Below, piece by piece: positions 9,851-19,631 of a stretch of DNA of 64,000 bases. The translations under genes and the position numbers were made by a program. The DNA comes from Phytophthora colocasiae (Eukaryota > Oomycota > Peronosporomycetes > Peronosporales > Peronosporaceae), in the NCBI GenBank assembly GCA_018806915.1, contig JAGKQI010000096.1, forward strand, positions 620,001 to 684,000, in the 5' to 3' direction. Every line of letters starts with the position of its first letter. Position 1 is the stretch's first letter. The notes beneath the pieces were generated by a model, which ran no database searches, was not told where the DNA came from, and saw only the letters and a list, made by a program, of their open reading frames with translations.

Positions 9851-10999
9851 TACCGGGTCACGCAGTATTCAGTTCCGGGAACTAAGTCGATCTGGTGACG
9901 AACGCCTCGGGCAGGAGACAGGCCACTCGGTTGTTCCTTCGATACAACGTCTCCATATTCCTTCAGCAAGGAGTAGAAGGGATCCGAGTGATTTTTGAGG
10001 ATCTCCGATCCACTCCTGGCGCTCAACGCCTTTTTGACCGCGGCCAAGACGGACTCGTCAACGAGGGACGATGAGTTTAACTCCTCTTCAGGTCGAACGA
10101 TGACCACCTCGGCGAGTTCGCCAGCCTTCAAGGCATCGCCAAAATCGGCAAACGACATCTCCTGTAGCTCAATGAGTTTGTCAACACTCGGCAGCTCGTC
10201 CACTCCATCAAACAGAGTGTATAGCTGCCCACAGCCCTCCTGTTTGTCGGCACTCGACGTCATGGATGACTCAGAAGCAGAGCGTCTCGCCCACAGGGCC
10301 TTACGACGTCGTCGTCTAGCCGACGAACGTCCACTCGACGGAGTACGTGTCGTCGCACAGGTTTCGGCCTCACCAGACCCAGTGTCAGAGATCCACTCGG
10401 TCGATGGCCGATGTCGCTCAGCGGAGTACGTGCCGCTGCACAATCAATGACCGTAGCAGGTCCAATGTCAGAGACATCCAGCGATCTACTTGGTCCGCGA
10501 CCAGCATCGCTCGGCGGAGTACGTGCCGCCCCACAGTTCACGGCCTGGGAAGGCCCGCGGCATCCAGTGACGGTCCATGACCGGCGTCACTCGGCGAAGT
10601 ACGTGCCTCTCCACAGGGGTTACGTGGGCTTTGCCCACACGTTGACTCACAGTCAACCAGCGCAACGCGCTCAACAGGACTGTGCTCCTCGGACTCGGTG
10701 GCGTCCACTAACTCGGACACACCGACTTCCAGCATCATAGCCGACTCGGCTTGATGCTCGCGCCAATAGCGCTTCTGCTTCCTAGCAGAGGTGGGCTCAT
10801 GACTCGCTAAAGCTCCAGTAGGAGAGAAGTCCGTAGCACCTAAGCCTTTCGACCTCCAATCGATCCATGGTTCGTGGCGCTCCAGCCACGCCATACCAAG
10901 GATGAGGTCGTACCTCGAATCCAGGTCCAGGACCAAGCAGCGTTCTACGCTATCGAAGTCCAAGAACTTCAGCCGCAGGTCCATGGGAATCTTGGCCAC
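9850..10999 (-). pseudogene. Gypsy protease end and repeat-containing linker to RT
   Basis: The frame 10999-10538 carries the C-terminal half of a retropepsin (VERCLVLDLDSRYDLILGMAWL, then the motif HEPWIDW). A variable Ser/Pro/Arg linker follows, then 10443-9850 with acidic sequence leading into the RT N-terminus (GLSPARGVRHQIDLVPG). The linker contains the repeat array listed separately. The DSG/DTG active-site half of the protease should lie near 11000-11200 but is in a disturbed frame. Confidence 0.7.
10330..10620. repeat. Degenerate 80-93-bp tandem repeat inside the Gypsy linker
   Basis: The core GAGTACGTGCCGCYCCACAG (with variants) recurs at 10341, 10424, 10517 and 10596, spaced 83, 93 and about 80 bp. 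On the minus strand each unit encodes a version of the peptide AARTPPSDAGRGPS. Between cores the units share GTCAGAGAC/CCAGTGA-type stretches. Confidence 0.75.
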
Positions 11000-11204
11000 C
11001 GTGACACGGACGCCCGTCGCTAGACGAACCGTGACGGTGTCACCTCATCACACTCGAAGCGCCTCAGCATATTGCACCTGGACGACCAGCAAGCTCTGCT
11101 TGCTCACACGTTTAGTGTTCAAGGGCACGGAGCGCCTCGGGGCTGAGCCCCAGTGCCTCTCACGCACTGCAGAACTCAGTTCTTCCCCAGTAGACCGCCC
11201 CGCG

Positions 11205-12170
11205 TCAACTGGGAGCCGGCGTTTCCCTGGGCAGAGCCCGAGCAGGACTCGCGACAGGGATGCGGCCATTCTTGCCGGCGCGGTCTTTGCGCTGAGGGCA
11301 GTTGGGCCTCAGGTGTGTGGAACTGCCACACGTGTAGCACCGGCGGGTGCTCAAGCGCTGAACCGCAGCTCGTAGCTCGGCTACCTCGTCTTCAGCATAG
11401 CTAAGGTCCATGGGTTCAGATCCACCCGACCCCGTGCTGTTAGCACCGACCCTCGACAACTTAAAGTTGTGCTCGGCATTCAATGCCACGCTGACAGCGT
11501 CCTCGAAGCTACGGGTTCTGACGGAACGCCTCCGTCCTGGCCACGCCAGCTCTCAATCCTTCCATGAAGACGGTCACGGCGACCACCTCAGGTAGAGGAT
11601 CGGCAGCCATGCCAGCGATGAGCGTGCGTACTCTTGGACATAGTCCACCAGATCCTTCTTGCCCTGTCGGCAAGCGAGGAAGCGTGACCGCACGCGATAC
11701 GCCTGATTAGGCGGAGTAAAGACTTGTGTGAGCTTGGCCTTAGCTCGACCCACGTGGGGAAGGCCGCGTCCACCGACGTCCCAGACGCCAGTGCCCATTC
11801 TCGTGCTCGTCCTTCGAGCTTAGAGATAGCGAACGCCACGCGTTGTCCCTCCAACTGGAGCGTGGCGGCCTCCATAGCCATTTCGACCTCTCGGGTCCAC
11901 AAAAGGAGGTTCTCCCCTTCCGACCCATGGAAGGTCTTCACGCTGAGCGTGACGGGCTTGGCTCTCGGAGCAGGGGTACTCCCTTTTACATTCCGCTGAA
12001 TGTGCTCAACAAGAGCATTCTCGTACGAGGCAAACGCCTCGAGGCGGGCGTAACGGCCTCCGGCCCATGAGACGCAAGATGCGCCATACCTCATGGCCCA
12101 GCAAGGACGTAAGCTTGTTAAGCGTTTCCCGCTGACTCGGAGTCAAGTGAGCGTATGCTTCTTGCTCCAT
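11205..12170 (-). pseudogene. Gypsy gag with CCHC knuckle, broken
   Basis: The ATG at 12170 starts a frame ([20 protein letters not shown]) that shifts near 12065 into 12094-11588, which carries the capsid-like part ([29 protein letters not shown]). Another shift near 11750 leads to [21 protein letters not shown] third frame, 11489-11205, holds the zinc knuckle CYTCGSSTHLRPNC, spaced CX2CX4HX4C. Gag packages element RNA. At least two frameshifts are present. Confidence 0.8.
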
Positions 12171-12217
12171 TTTAACAGAGAAACAGTCTTCGACTCAGGA
12201 GTCGGATTGACTACAAG

Positions 12218-12225
12218 TGCTACCA
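12218..12225 (-). other. Gypsy primer-binding site candidate
   Basis: Two bases inside the right LTR the minus strand reads TGGTAGCA, complementary to a tRNA 3' end TGCTACCA, the ending type used by Ty elements primed by initiator Met-tRNA. Only eight bases are considered, so the tRNA identity is open. Confidence 0.5.
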
Positions 12226-12227
12226 GT

Positions 12228-12572
12228 TGCAACGGGGTTGCGTAGGTGTGCACCGCACAGAGGAAGTTTAGTTGACTCGTAGAGTCCTGCTTGCAAGGCA
12301 CTAGCCTTCGGTTCTATACAAGAACCAAGTAGTCCACTAGATACGGGACGTACTGAATTAGTGTCCCTATAATAAAGGAAAGAACACGAGAGGGAGGTAG
12401 CAAAGCCTCCGGGTCTAGACTTGTGCTGCTGGGGCAGGAGGTGGCGGAACAGGAAGTGATGCCGCTCTCTAGCTCAAGAGGCACAAGTCGCACCGACCCA
12501 ATGTATATTTATAGCATGCAACCTAGAGATCTTATCAACAGCGAGCATATCAATAGGAGTAGTACTCCAACA
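12228..12572 (-). repeat. Right (5') LTR of the Gypsy element
   Basis: A 345-bp LTR reading on the minus strand from TGTTGGAGTAC to CCCCGTTGCA, with TG...CA ends and a TATAAATATA box at about 12504-12514. The stretch 12228-12379 matches the left LTR; 12380-12572 (the U3 side) does not. Confidence 0.7.
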
Positions 12573-12868
12573 GTCACCACCTCCGAAGAGAGTCAAGTGC
12601 TAAGATGTCAAGGACCGCATCGCCAGGAACAAGACTTTGGACTTCTTCGTGACGCTCAGGGCATTCAGCAAGCGTTCACAAAATGTTGCACTGCCCGCGC
12701 AAGCACGGGAAGCAGTCTACCGAGACGTAAATGCGGCCAAGAACAGAACCAGATCTCAGGCATTTACGAGCGGCCTCTCGGCACTAGCCTCCCACGACAA
12801 TAACCAATCTTCAGCCAACCATCCGTTGGGCGGTCTTACTTGCGTGAGAACCTTGAAAAAGGAGGAGC
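12573..12868 (+). pseudogene. Fanzor relic, left part: N-terminus joined to RuvC-III by deletion
   Basis: Compared with the Fanzor at 41.4-43.6 kb, this begins at the basic motif corresponding to PRKRVKR (about 12579). It continues with ARNKTLDFFV (there AKNKTIDFFV), then jumps to YRDVNAAKNRT (there DRDVNAAKNIL) and a divergent tail. About 1.9 kb of the coding region is thus deleted. The relic stops at 12868, where the Copia dimer inserted, and resumes at 31125. It looks like a non-autonomous deletion derivative, cut on its left by the Gypsy LTR at 12572. Confidence 0.7.
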
Positions 12869-13089
12869 TGTCGCCAGTGATCTTGAGAATGTGCGTGTAT
12901 GATGTGGTAGTATCTCATCCAACGTGCAGGCGGAGATGGCGGAGAACGAGATGGTGCAGTAGGATAACACGTACGACTAAACGAACAGCAGCAAGAATTA
13001 CGTAGTGAACTTGGCCAAGTGGCCTTACATAACCAACAAATACATCAGTCTTCAATCTTCCTCGCCGAGCTCACTTCAACCTGCCAACA
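12869..13089 (+). repeat. Copia dimer LTR1 (221 bp)
   Basis: Begins TGTCGCCAGTG and ends CCAACA. It equals LTR2 except for loss of seven bases (GAACTCG) between two TCG triplets near its start. Confidence 0.9.
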
Positions 13090-13104
13090 GGTTATGAGCC
13101 CAAT
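13090..13104 (+). other. Copia primer-binding site, unit A (half-tRNA type)
   Basis: GGTTATGAGCCC directly follows the LTR. It is complementary to GGGCUCAUAACC, the anticodon stem-loop of initiator Met-tRNA, rather than to a tRNA 3' end. Drosophila copia uses the same kind of internal primer. The same site recurs at 26226 in unit B. Confidence 0.75.
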
Positions 13105-14219
13105 AAGCTCCGACGACACCTTACAACGGCCAAGCCCTGCGCACGACGTGCACGACACCGACGTCCAAGGGCTGAACGTGGCTGCAGACCCGTTCGAGTT
13201 GTTCGAGGGGACGCGCTCCGACTCGGGCTCGTCCGAACCCCATGCAAGGGGCAGTCGGGGCTCCAGCGAGAGCTCCGAGCGAATCGACAGACTCGAAGGA
13301 CTGCTCGAAGGTATGGCCAAGCAGCAGGCCCAGTTCATGGTCAATCAAGCGAAACTGCAGGAGCAGCTGCAGCATCGCAACGAGCCGTCGCACGCGCCGC
13401 CGTACGAGAACCAGTACTGCGCGTCGAGCGCGTTCACGGACTTTTTAAAGACCAGAGACCGACGAATGAGAGTAGGCTCTCTCGGCGCGTCGATGCTCTC
13501 GGTAGTACCGACAGCACCAACGCTCCCGGCGCCGAAGCGTCCGGTGGAGCATGCGACGAATGTGTAGCAACCACAACAGCAGCCGTATGTGCCGCCGCCG
13601 GAGCAGTTCGTGCCGCCGACGAACTTCGGTATCAAGGTCCCGAAGCCGCGGGACCTGGACTGGCCTGGATTCGGGAAGTTCTCAGGCAAAGATGTATACC
13701 CGGGACTGGGGGCGGACTTCAAGTCGTGGGGACTGAGATTCCTGCAGCGCCTGGCTGCAGCACAGCAGATGAGCGGAGGAGACTGGCCGGAAGAGTTCCG
13801 CATCCTCGCTCTTAATGGTAAGCTCGATGGCACAGCACTTGTGTATTTCGAGAGGATGGTCCCGCTCTGGACGGCCGAATCATCCACGTTGGAACACGTG
13901 ATGAACAGGATGCTCGTGCCGTACATGACAACAATTACTGCGAGCAAGGGACTGCAGTTGATGACTTCGGAGAAGTCGAAGTGCAGAACATGGGCCGAGC
14001 AACCAGTACTTGACGTACGTGGCTGAGCGCTCCGGATGCTCGGATTTGCATGTATTACAGAGTCTGTGCAAGTCGGCGCCATCGTATTTGCAGAGTGCGA
14101 TGTTGACGCGACTGAACTCGCAGCGCGTCGACTATCTACAGCAGGGCACGGAGTTGGTGGCGTTCGCGATTGAGTACGAGGCGAATATGCTCAAGCAGGA
14201 GATCGGGCGCGGCCAGTGA
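13094..14219 (+). pseudogene. Copia unit A gag
   Basis: The frame is open through LTR1 (from 13019), but the first ATG outside the LTR is at 13094, inside the primer-binding site. About 158 residues with a coiled-coil-like part (RIDRLEGLLEGMAKQQAQF) lead to an in-frame TAG at 13565-13567 within a Gln-rich run. The frame resumes with VPKPRDLDWPGFGKFSGKDV and the capsid-like QRLAAAQQMSGGDWPEEFR. A frameshift near 13995 then leads to ERSGCSDLHVLQSLCKSAP and KQEIGRGQ. Both lesions are also present in unit B. Confidence 0.8.
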
Positions 14220-15850
14220 GGTCGCGGGAACCGCGGATGAGGCGGTCGATTTCACGGTGGTGGTCGTGGAGATCAAGGTGGACGAGGATCTGTTGCCCGT
14301 GTTGACGGCACGGAGACTCGCTCCTGCTACAATTGTTTTGAAGCCGGGCACCTAGCTAGATACTGGCCAGGTATAGAGAACAGCGAAGCTAAGACATCAA
14401 CTCGAGTCACGCTGGCCGTCGGAACCGGCACGAACGCGGAATCGTCCACGTGGATCTTGGACAGCGGGTCCAGTGTGAACTTGGTGAAGAACGAGAAGTT
14501 GTTGCGGAACGCCGTAGACTGCGACGAGCAGTATCGAGCGGCTAACGGCGACCTTATACACGTGGTCAAGAAGGGTACGGTGGTGCTGCGGGCGATAGTG
14601 GATAGCAACGAGGTCATCGTGGACTTGTCTGACGTCTACTACGGTGATAACCTACCGGACAACATCATCCGCTACGGTATATTGGAGGAGAAGGGCGTGT
14701 ACCTGGAGCGCCACGGCGGTAAGAGCTACACAGTGCAGAAGAACACTGGCTTGCGGATCTTCGAGGTCTACAGATGCAACAAGGTGCTGATGATAGACGA
14801 AATGGGTGAGATGACAACGGAGATGCGCGTCAACGCGGTGACGGAGGCAGTCAAGGCAGCGAGCGAATCACTTGATGATGCTATGACGGAGGCGACGCTG
14901 CTCGAACTACACAAAAGGCTGGGCCACATTGCGTACGATACAGTTGAGCGTATGGCCGACACGCCTGGATCTGGTATCCGGCTGACAAGCAGAGAGCGAC
15001 CCAACTGTTTGACCTGTGCACAGGGCAAGCAGAGTAAGAACAATCAGTCCAAGAAGGACACGGGCGCGAACGCACCGATTGACAAGATTGGTGGCGTCAT
15101 AGGCAGTGACATTAAGGGCCCCATGACTCCGAGGGACAGGCGCGGCAACAAGTACCTGATCAATTTCATTGACTACTCGACGAACTACGTGCGCGTCTTC
15201 CTCGCGAAGAACAAGGCGGATGCTACAAAGGAGTTTGAACACTTCTTAGTGTACTTTGAAAAACGATTCAATTGCCGGATTCATGTACTACGTACCGCCG
15301 GGGGCAAGGAGTACGTGAACGTGGACCTGTTCTGCAAGGAAGCAGGCGTTAGACGTCAGATTAGCGAGCGCGAGAATCAGCATCGAATGGCAAAGCAGAA
15401 AGAATGCACCGCACCGTTCTGAACATGGCACGTTGTATGCTGTTTGCGAGTGGGTTGCCGTTGTACTTCTGGGGAGACGCAGTGGAGTACGCTGCTTTCG
15501 TGTTGAACAGGTGCTCGTGCAGCGCGAACCCCAAGCACATGTCTCCGCTCGACATGTTGACGGGCAAGATGCCAAGCTTGTCCGACATCGTCACATTCGG
15601 GAGCCCGTGCACAGCCTACAGAGATCCTGGCAAGAAAGCATGGAAGTTCAGAGCACAGGTTGGCATGATCGTGGGCAAAAATGACGAGACGAGGATTCAA
15701 AGTGTACTTACCGAAGGACCGGATCGTAATTACCACCCAGCACATCAAGAACGTGGAGACGCTGGACAGCAAGCAGAACACGCAGCTGCAGGCGCAACTC
15801 GAGCGCGAGGAGCCCGAGCTGAAGAGAACTGTTGAAAATGGCGAGAAGGC
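14220..15850 (+). pseudogene. Copia unit A zinc knuckle, protease and integrase, broken
   Basis: Near 14320 a knuckle reads CYNCFEAGHLARYW, with Tyr in place of the last Cys. The protease active site is WILDSGSSVNLV at about 14450. The integrase has the zinc-finger part LHKRLGH and CLTCAQGKQ, then GSDIKGPM. The second catalytic position reads LRTAGGKEY, where Asp is expected instead of Ala. A frameshift near 15383 precedes NGKAERMHRTVLNMARC. The end of the frame is interrupted at 15850 by the foreign block and continues at 24088. Confidence 0.85.
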
Positions 15851-16406
15851 GGTGAGCAACATTAATTGGAGCCATCAGAACCTTGTATTCCTGGATGAAG
15901 TAAGTTTTGACAACCGAGGAATGGTGCGGAAACGTGGCTACGCTTTACGCGGACAAAAAGTGGCGATTCGCGGTGACTTCCAGCGAAAACCGCGTGTGTC
16001 GATCTTGGCATTTATTGGCGCGAACGGGGTGCTCGACTACTTTAGTACTGAGGGGACTTTTGATCGTTTGGAGTTTACGAAATGCTGCCAGAATTTTATT
16101 CATTGTCCGACAGGTCCAGTTCGCCAATACCCAGGTCAAAGCTCAGTCTGGATTTTGGATGGAGCTAGCATCCACAGGCACCCCGAAATAATTCACTACC
16201 TACGAAGTGTTGGAGTCGTGCCCATTTTCCTGCCAGCGTACTGTCCATTCTTCAATCCGATTGAATTCCTGTTTGGCTATGTCAAGCGCTCATTCCAAAG
16301 ACATTATCTTGAGTCCAGCGGGAGAGATATGTTGCCTTTCGTTGTGCAGACATTCCACAAATTTCAGCATTTCAACATGCAGAAGGTATTTGAGCACTGC
16401 GGCTAG
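15851..16406 (+). pseudogene. Tc1/mariner-like DDE transposase, C-terminal half
   Basis: The frame carries VFLDEVSFDNRG, WILDGASIHRHP and LPAYCPFFNPIEFLFGYVKR, giving the D, D and E of the IS630-Tc1-mariner catalytic core. The expected N-terminal helix-turn-helix is missing at the block edge. By chance the reading frame is continuous with the upstream Copia frame (15681-16406), giving a chimeric ORF whose first part is integrase C-terminus. A helix-turn-helix of the same kind of protein appears at 17.9 kb, so the two may be pieces of one rearranged transposon. Confidence 0.75.
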
Positions 16407-16606
16407 AAGATCCAAGGGTACTTTGATCCCGTCGAGCCTCTTTCAGTTGAAAGACGAACGCAATTTGAAGACAACACATCTGAGTCGAATGAAGACGAGT
16501 TAGGTTATGCCGAGATTGAATCGGAGTCGTAGGCAAGAGCTTGACTATCGGACTTGACCTCGTCCACCGCAGATTATAAACGAAAATATTAGTGAGATCA
16601 GTTCCT

Positions 16607-17586
16607 TTACTCCGCGTGTTCCGTGTCTTCAATGTTGTCAATCAGAGGCAGCGGATCTACAATCGAGCCAGGAGACGGAGGCACGAGATCACGAATCATC
16701 CCCTCGATAATGGCCTCACGACCCAGCAAGCGCTGCTCTTCGTCATCAAGACTTCGTGTTGCAGCCTCTAAGTAGCGTCGCATTTGCTGACAGTCTGCAA
16801 GCGAAGCCCTTACACAGTCAAGCGCCACGTTTGCTGATTGCGCCACACACGTTAAATGCTCCTCTAGACGTGACTCAGCTGGTTCCAGTAGATGCGCAAT
16901 GTATCTGGGCGGCGGGTGTGCGATGTCGGCATCCCATGTTGAGCGGTTGAGGTTCCTTGTTACATGATTCGCCCACATACGCCAAACGACCGATGCTGCC
17001 TGGAACGTAGCGCCCCACTTCTGTCTGAGAGCATCCACTACTTCTCGTAGCGAACTTTCCGCCGTTGCACCTCGGTCTCCTCCGGCACAATGCATGACTT
17101 CACGAAATCATCTCGATCTTTAGCTGTCGCGATAGCCATACCGTACTCATAGATCATGAGAGTCACAGCCGTTCCACGCATTCCCACAAGCCATTGGTTC
17201 CACGCTTGGTCAGATTTGGAGGAGTCCACAACACGCTTCTTCGCCTTGAACTGCATTTGCTTAGACCACTCACCAAACACCGGCGTCTCAACACTCCACT
17301 CGCCACCGTTTTTTACCGCTTGTTTATTGATGCGAGGAGAAAAGCGCTCCCATAGAGCCTCCATAATAGTGCCAAACGAGCACCCATTGAAAACAGCATC
17401 ACTAAGTGTTTCAGCCGAAATGTCACGTTGATTGATCGACGCCTTCACGATCGGCCGCACGAGGAGCTCGTACAGATCACCAGGGACTGCTGCAGACGCG
17501 GATGCATCCGTTGTGTCTTCTTCCGTCTCCAAAATGGCTACAGGAGCTGCTGCAACACACATTAATGCAGCTTTAGGTATTACCAA
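16607..17586 (-). pseudogene. Unrecognised minus-strand protein, one frameshift
   Basis: Frame 17586-17038 (183 codons) and frame 17095-16607 (163 codons) overlap and appear to be one protein of about 320 residues with a shift near 17045. The first part is helical (LYELLVRPIVKASINQRDIS, then TIMEALWERFSP). The second has VWRMWANHVTRNLNRS, HPPPRYIAHLLEP and a C-terminal coiled-coil-like region. I do not recognise the family. The location in a transposon patchwork suggests an element-borne accessory protein. Confidence 0.45.
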
Positions 17587-17919
17587 CTATCCTTGAAGAG
17601 TACACATCAATACATACTTTCACTTGGTAGGGACTGTACTCGCTGGGGAGTAGCTCGGTTCTCTTGCGGGCTGTGGCTCTGCAGGACATACGGGGATGCG
17701 CGTGGGTGACTTCTCCTGGTAGGGGATCGTAACAGGATCGACACGCTCTCGTCGTGAGTCATCATAGGCGTTCGAGGCGTCTGCTTTTGCGGTTCCGCAC
17801 GGAAGTGAGGCCGCAGAGAGCGAGTAAGCCAAACAGAAGTTTATTCGATATAGTAGGTTGTGGCATTGCGTGCGCGATTGGCCTGCTCGTTTCACTCACA
17901 CGATCTCCGCAGTTTCGAA

Positions 17920-18246
17920 TCGAACGCACAATAGCAAAAAGCTACAGGCGCACGTAGGTGCTATTAAAGCCTGTGCAGCCAAGTTTGGGTGCAGTGACGA
18001 CCAGATCTCGCGTTTGTGGCGAAGATCTGTCCAAGGCATACAAGCCGGCCGAGCAGTCAACTATGAGAGCGGAAGGAGAGGCAAGAGCGGCCGCAAGTCG
18101 CGCATGACGGAGGCGTTCCACCACGATCTCAACCACGCAATCGAACTTACGTCACTCGAGAACCGAACCGAGCTTCATAGTTTAGTGGAGTCATTGGGTA
18201 TTTCGAAAGACCTCAAGCATATGGGTATTTCGAAAGACCTCAAGCA
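17920..18246 (+). pseudogene. Transposase-like helix-turn-helix N-terminal fragment
   Basis: Within a 200-codon frame, residues about 30-120 (AHVGAIKACAAKFGCSDDQI, SRLWRRSVQG, SGRRGKSGRKSRMTEAF) match the N-terminal helix-turn-helix plus Gly/Lys-rich hinge of Tc1-like transposases common in oomycetes. The frame then runs into a 9-residue tandem duplication (GISKDLKHM) and low-complexity Pro/Ser-rich sequence, so the catalytic half does not follow. It may belong with the DDE half at 15.85-16.4 kb. Confidence 0.45.
18196..18246 (+). repeat. 27-bp tandem duplication
   Basis: GGGTATTTCGAAAGACCTCA begins at 18196 and again at 18223. The period of 27 bp is a multiple of three and preserves the frame. 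Confidence 0.9.
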
Positions 18247-18472
18247 AGACAGTAAAAAAAGGATCCCCACACCCACCAAGGCAACCCCGGATCCAATGAT
18301 CCACACGATTTTCGAGTCCAAGACCAAGATCCCCCCAACCAGGACCTGTGTGCAGGAACCCCCAGGCGAGTCCAACCTCTCAAGTCCCCGCCAAGGACAT
18401 TCAAGCCCTCACACCTGTGTGCACTCTCCCGTTCCTGAGAGTGAAGATCCCGCACACTAACGGGTACACAAG

Positions 18473-19280
18473 GTGAGCTTCAGCAACCCCCATGGCTATC
18501 AGAGTACCTCCGTTAGTCAGTGTCTGGGCGCCGTGTGTGATCCTTGGATCCCTGCTCATTCCAGCGGATCCACTACACCACAAACGTTTCATGGAACTTT
18601 TTTTTATCAAGTACCAGCCAGCATGTGCAGAGTTTCCTGTCGTTTCGGAACAAAGCCCTGTTCCTATTTCTAACTTGACCGTTGAAGACGAAGTGGATCA
18701 AGGTGACGGCGAATCGAAATCGACTGATTTACAAGATTTTCTTCCACCTCGCATGCTAGAAGAACACCTACAAAGAACATATTACGTATTTCCTCTGTCC
18801 GGAAATAAAAGCGGTCTCCCAGTATTAAACATGTCCGAATATATAAGCGTTAGGTACGAATATTCTGATTTTCAGTTTATTAAACGAACTTACTAGCTGT
18901 CGCATTAGCGTAGACGCGCGAGAGTACCTCCTGTAGCGATTGGTCTTGAGGGTGTGGAGATATCGAAGGATCCTACGGTTAAGCAATCAGCACCGTTGGA
19001 TCCGAGGTCTTCACTAGCGTAAGGTAAGCCGGCCAAATCGGGGATCCGGTCTTAGCTGTAGCTAGGTATGTGAAGAAACTTGCAGGAAGACTAAGGGGAG
19101 GTCAATACACTATCCTCTTCCCTTGTCTTGGGCCCTGAAGAAAACCACTTGCGCACTAGAAGGTAAATTCGACTCTCTGATTTATGGTTATCCAGTTTCT
19201 CATCCTGTACTCTATCTTTCCCATCGCAAATCTCTATCTTGGATCATGCTGGCTCTCCTGCAACTGCTTCACTTCATTGA
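18473..19280. other. Stretch with only a weak ORF
   Basis: The ORF 18492-18896 (134 codons) ends in a protein-like segment (RTYYVFPLSGNKSGLPVLNM) that I cannot assign. The rest shows scattered GGATCC motifs and no supported gene. Confidence 0.4.
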
Positions 19281-19283
19281 TGT

Positions 19284-19580
19284 ATTAGATCTCGAGGATC
19301 CGACATCTGGATCCGAAGGTCTTGGATCTTGGGGATCCGACATCAAGATCCGAGGAGCTTGGATCTGGATCCGAGGACCTTGGATCTTGAGGATCCGGCA
19401 ACTGGATCCGAGGATTTTGGATCTCGAGTGTTCGGCATCTGGATCCGGGGATCTTGGCTATGGATCTGATGATGTTGGAGTGCGGATCTTCTTCCATCGG
19501 GATCCGCACTTAGGACGGTAGGATCCGCATTTAGGACGGTGGGATCCGAACTCAGGTCAGCCAGGCCAACCGGATCCCGG
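19284..19580. repeat. GGATCCGA-rich degenerate minisatellite
   Basis: Units of about 30-45 bp built from GATCTTGRGGATCCGACATC and TGGATCCGAGG recur roughly five to six times between 19290 and 19460. A shorter unit (AGGATCCGCAYTTAGGACGG) occurs at about 19500-19560. BamHI-type GGATCC sites occur more than ten times in 300 bp. Confidence 0.8.
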
Positions 19581-19631
19581 CCTAGGATCCGCCCTAGAGT
19601 AAGTAACCAGTTTTAGGGATCTGTCTTTATC

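Larger units (their letters stand above)
4792..12572 (-). mobile_element. Ty3/Gypsy chromovirus-type retrotransposon, degenerate
   Basis: A 7.8-kb element reading right to left: LTR, primer site, gag, protease, reverse transcriptase, RNase H, integrase, GPY/F module, chromodomain, a 1.3-kb tail, polypurine tract and LTR. The protease-RT-RH-IN order defines Ty3/Gypsy, and the C-terminal chromodomain points to the chromovirus branch. Several frameshifts and stops make it non-autonomous. The two LTRs share only their R-U5-like 151-152 bp, and no target-site duplication is visible (flanks ..AACAC and GTCAC..), so the two ends may come from different insertions. Confidence 0.9.

Noticed and set aside
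10330..10620. CRISPR-like array
   Set aside because: Units are long, degenerate and coding inside a retrotransposon; no spacer structure, and the genome is eukaryotic.
12423..12803. 126-codon ORF spanning the Gypsy LTR and Fanzor relic
   Set aside because: It crosses an LTR boundary and runs out of frame with the Fanzor motifs; a chance frame.
15681..16406. Chimeric integrase-transposase ORF as a functional fusion
   Set aside because: Unit B shows that the frame is joined only because the foreign block inserted there; the first part is the Copia integrase C-terminus.
18473..18896. ORF in the patchwork as a host gene
   Set aside because: Only its last 40 residues look protein-like and no family was recognised.
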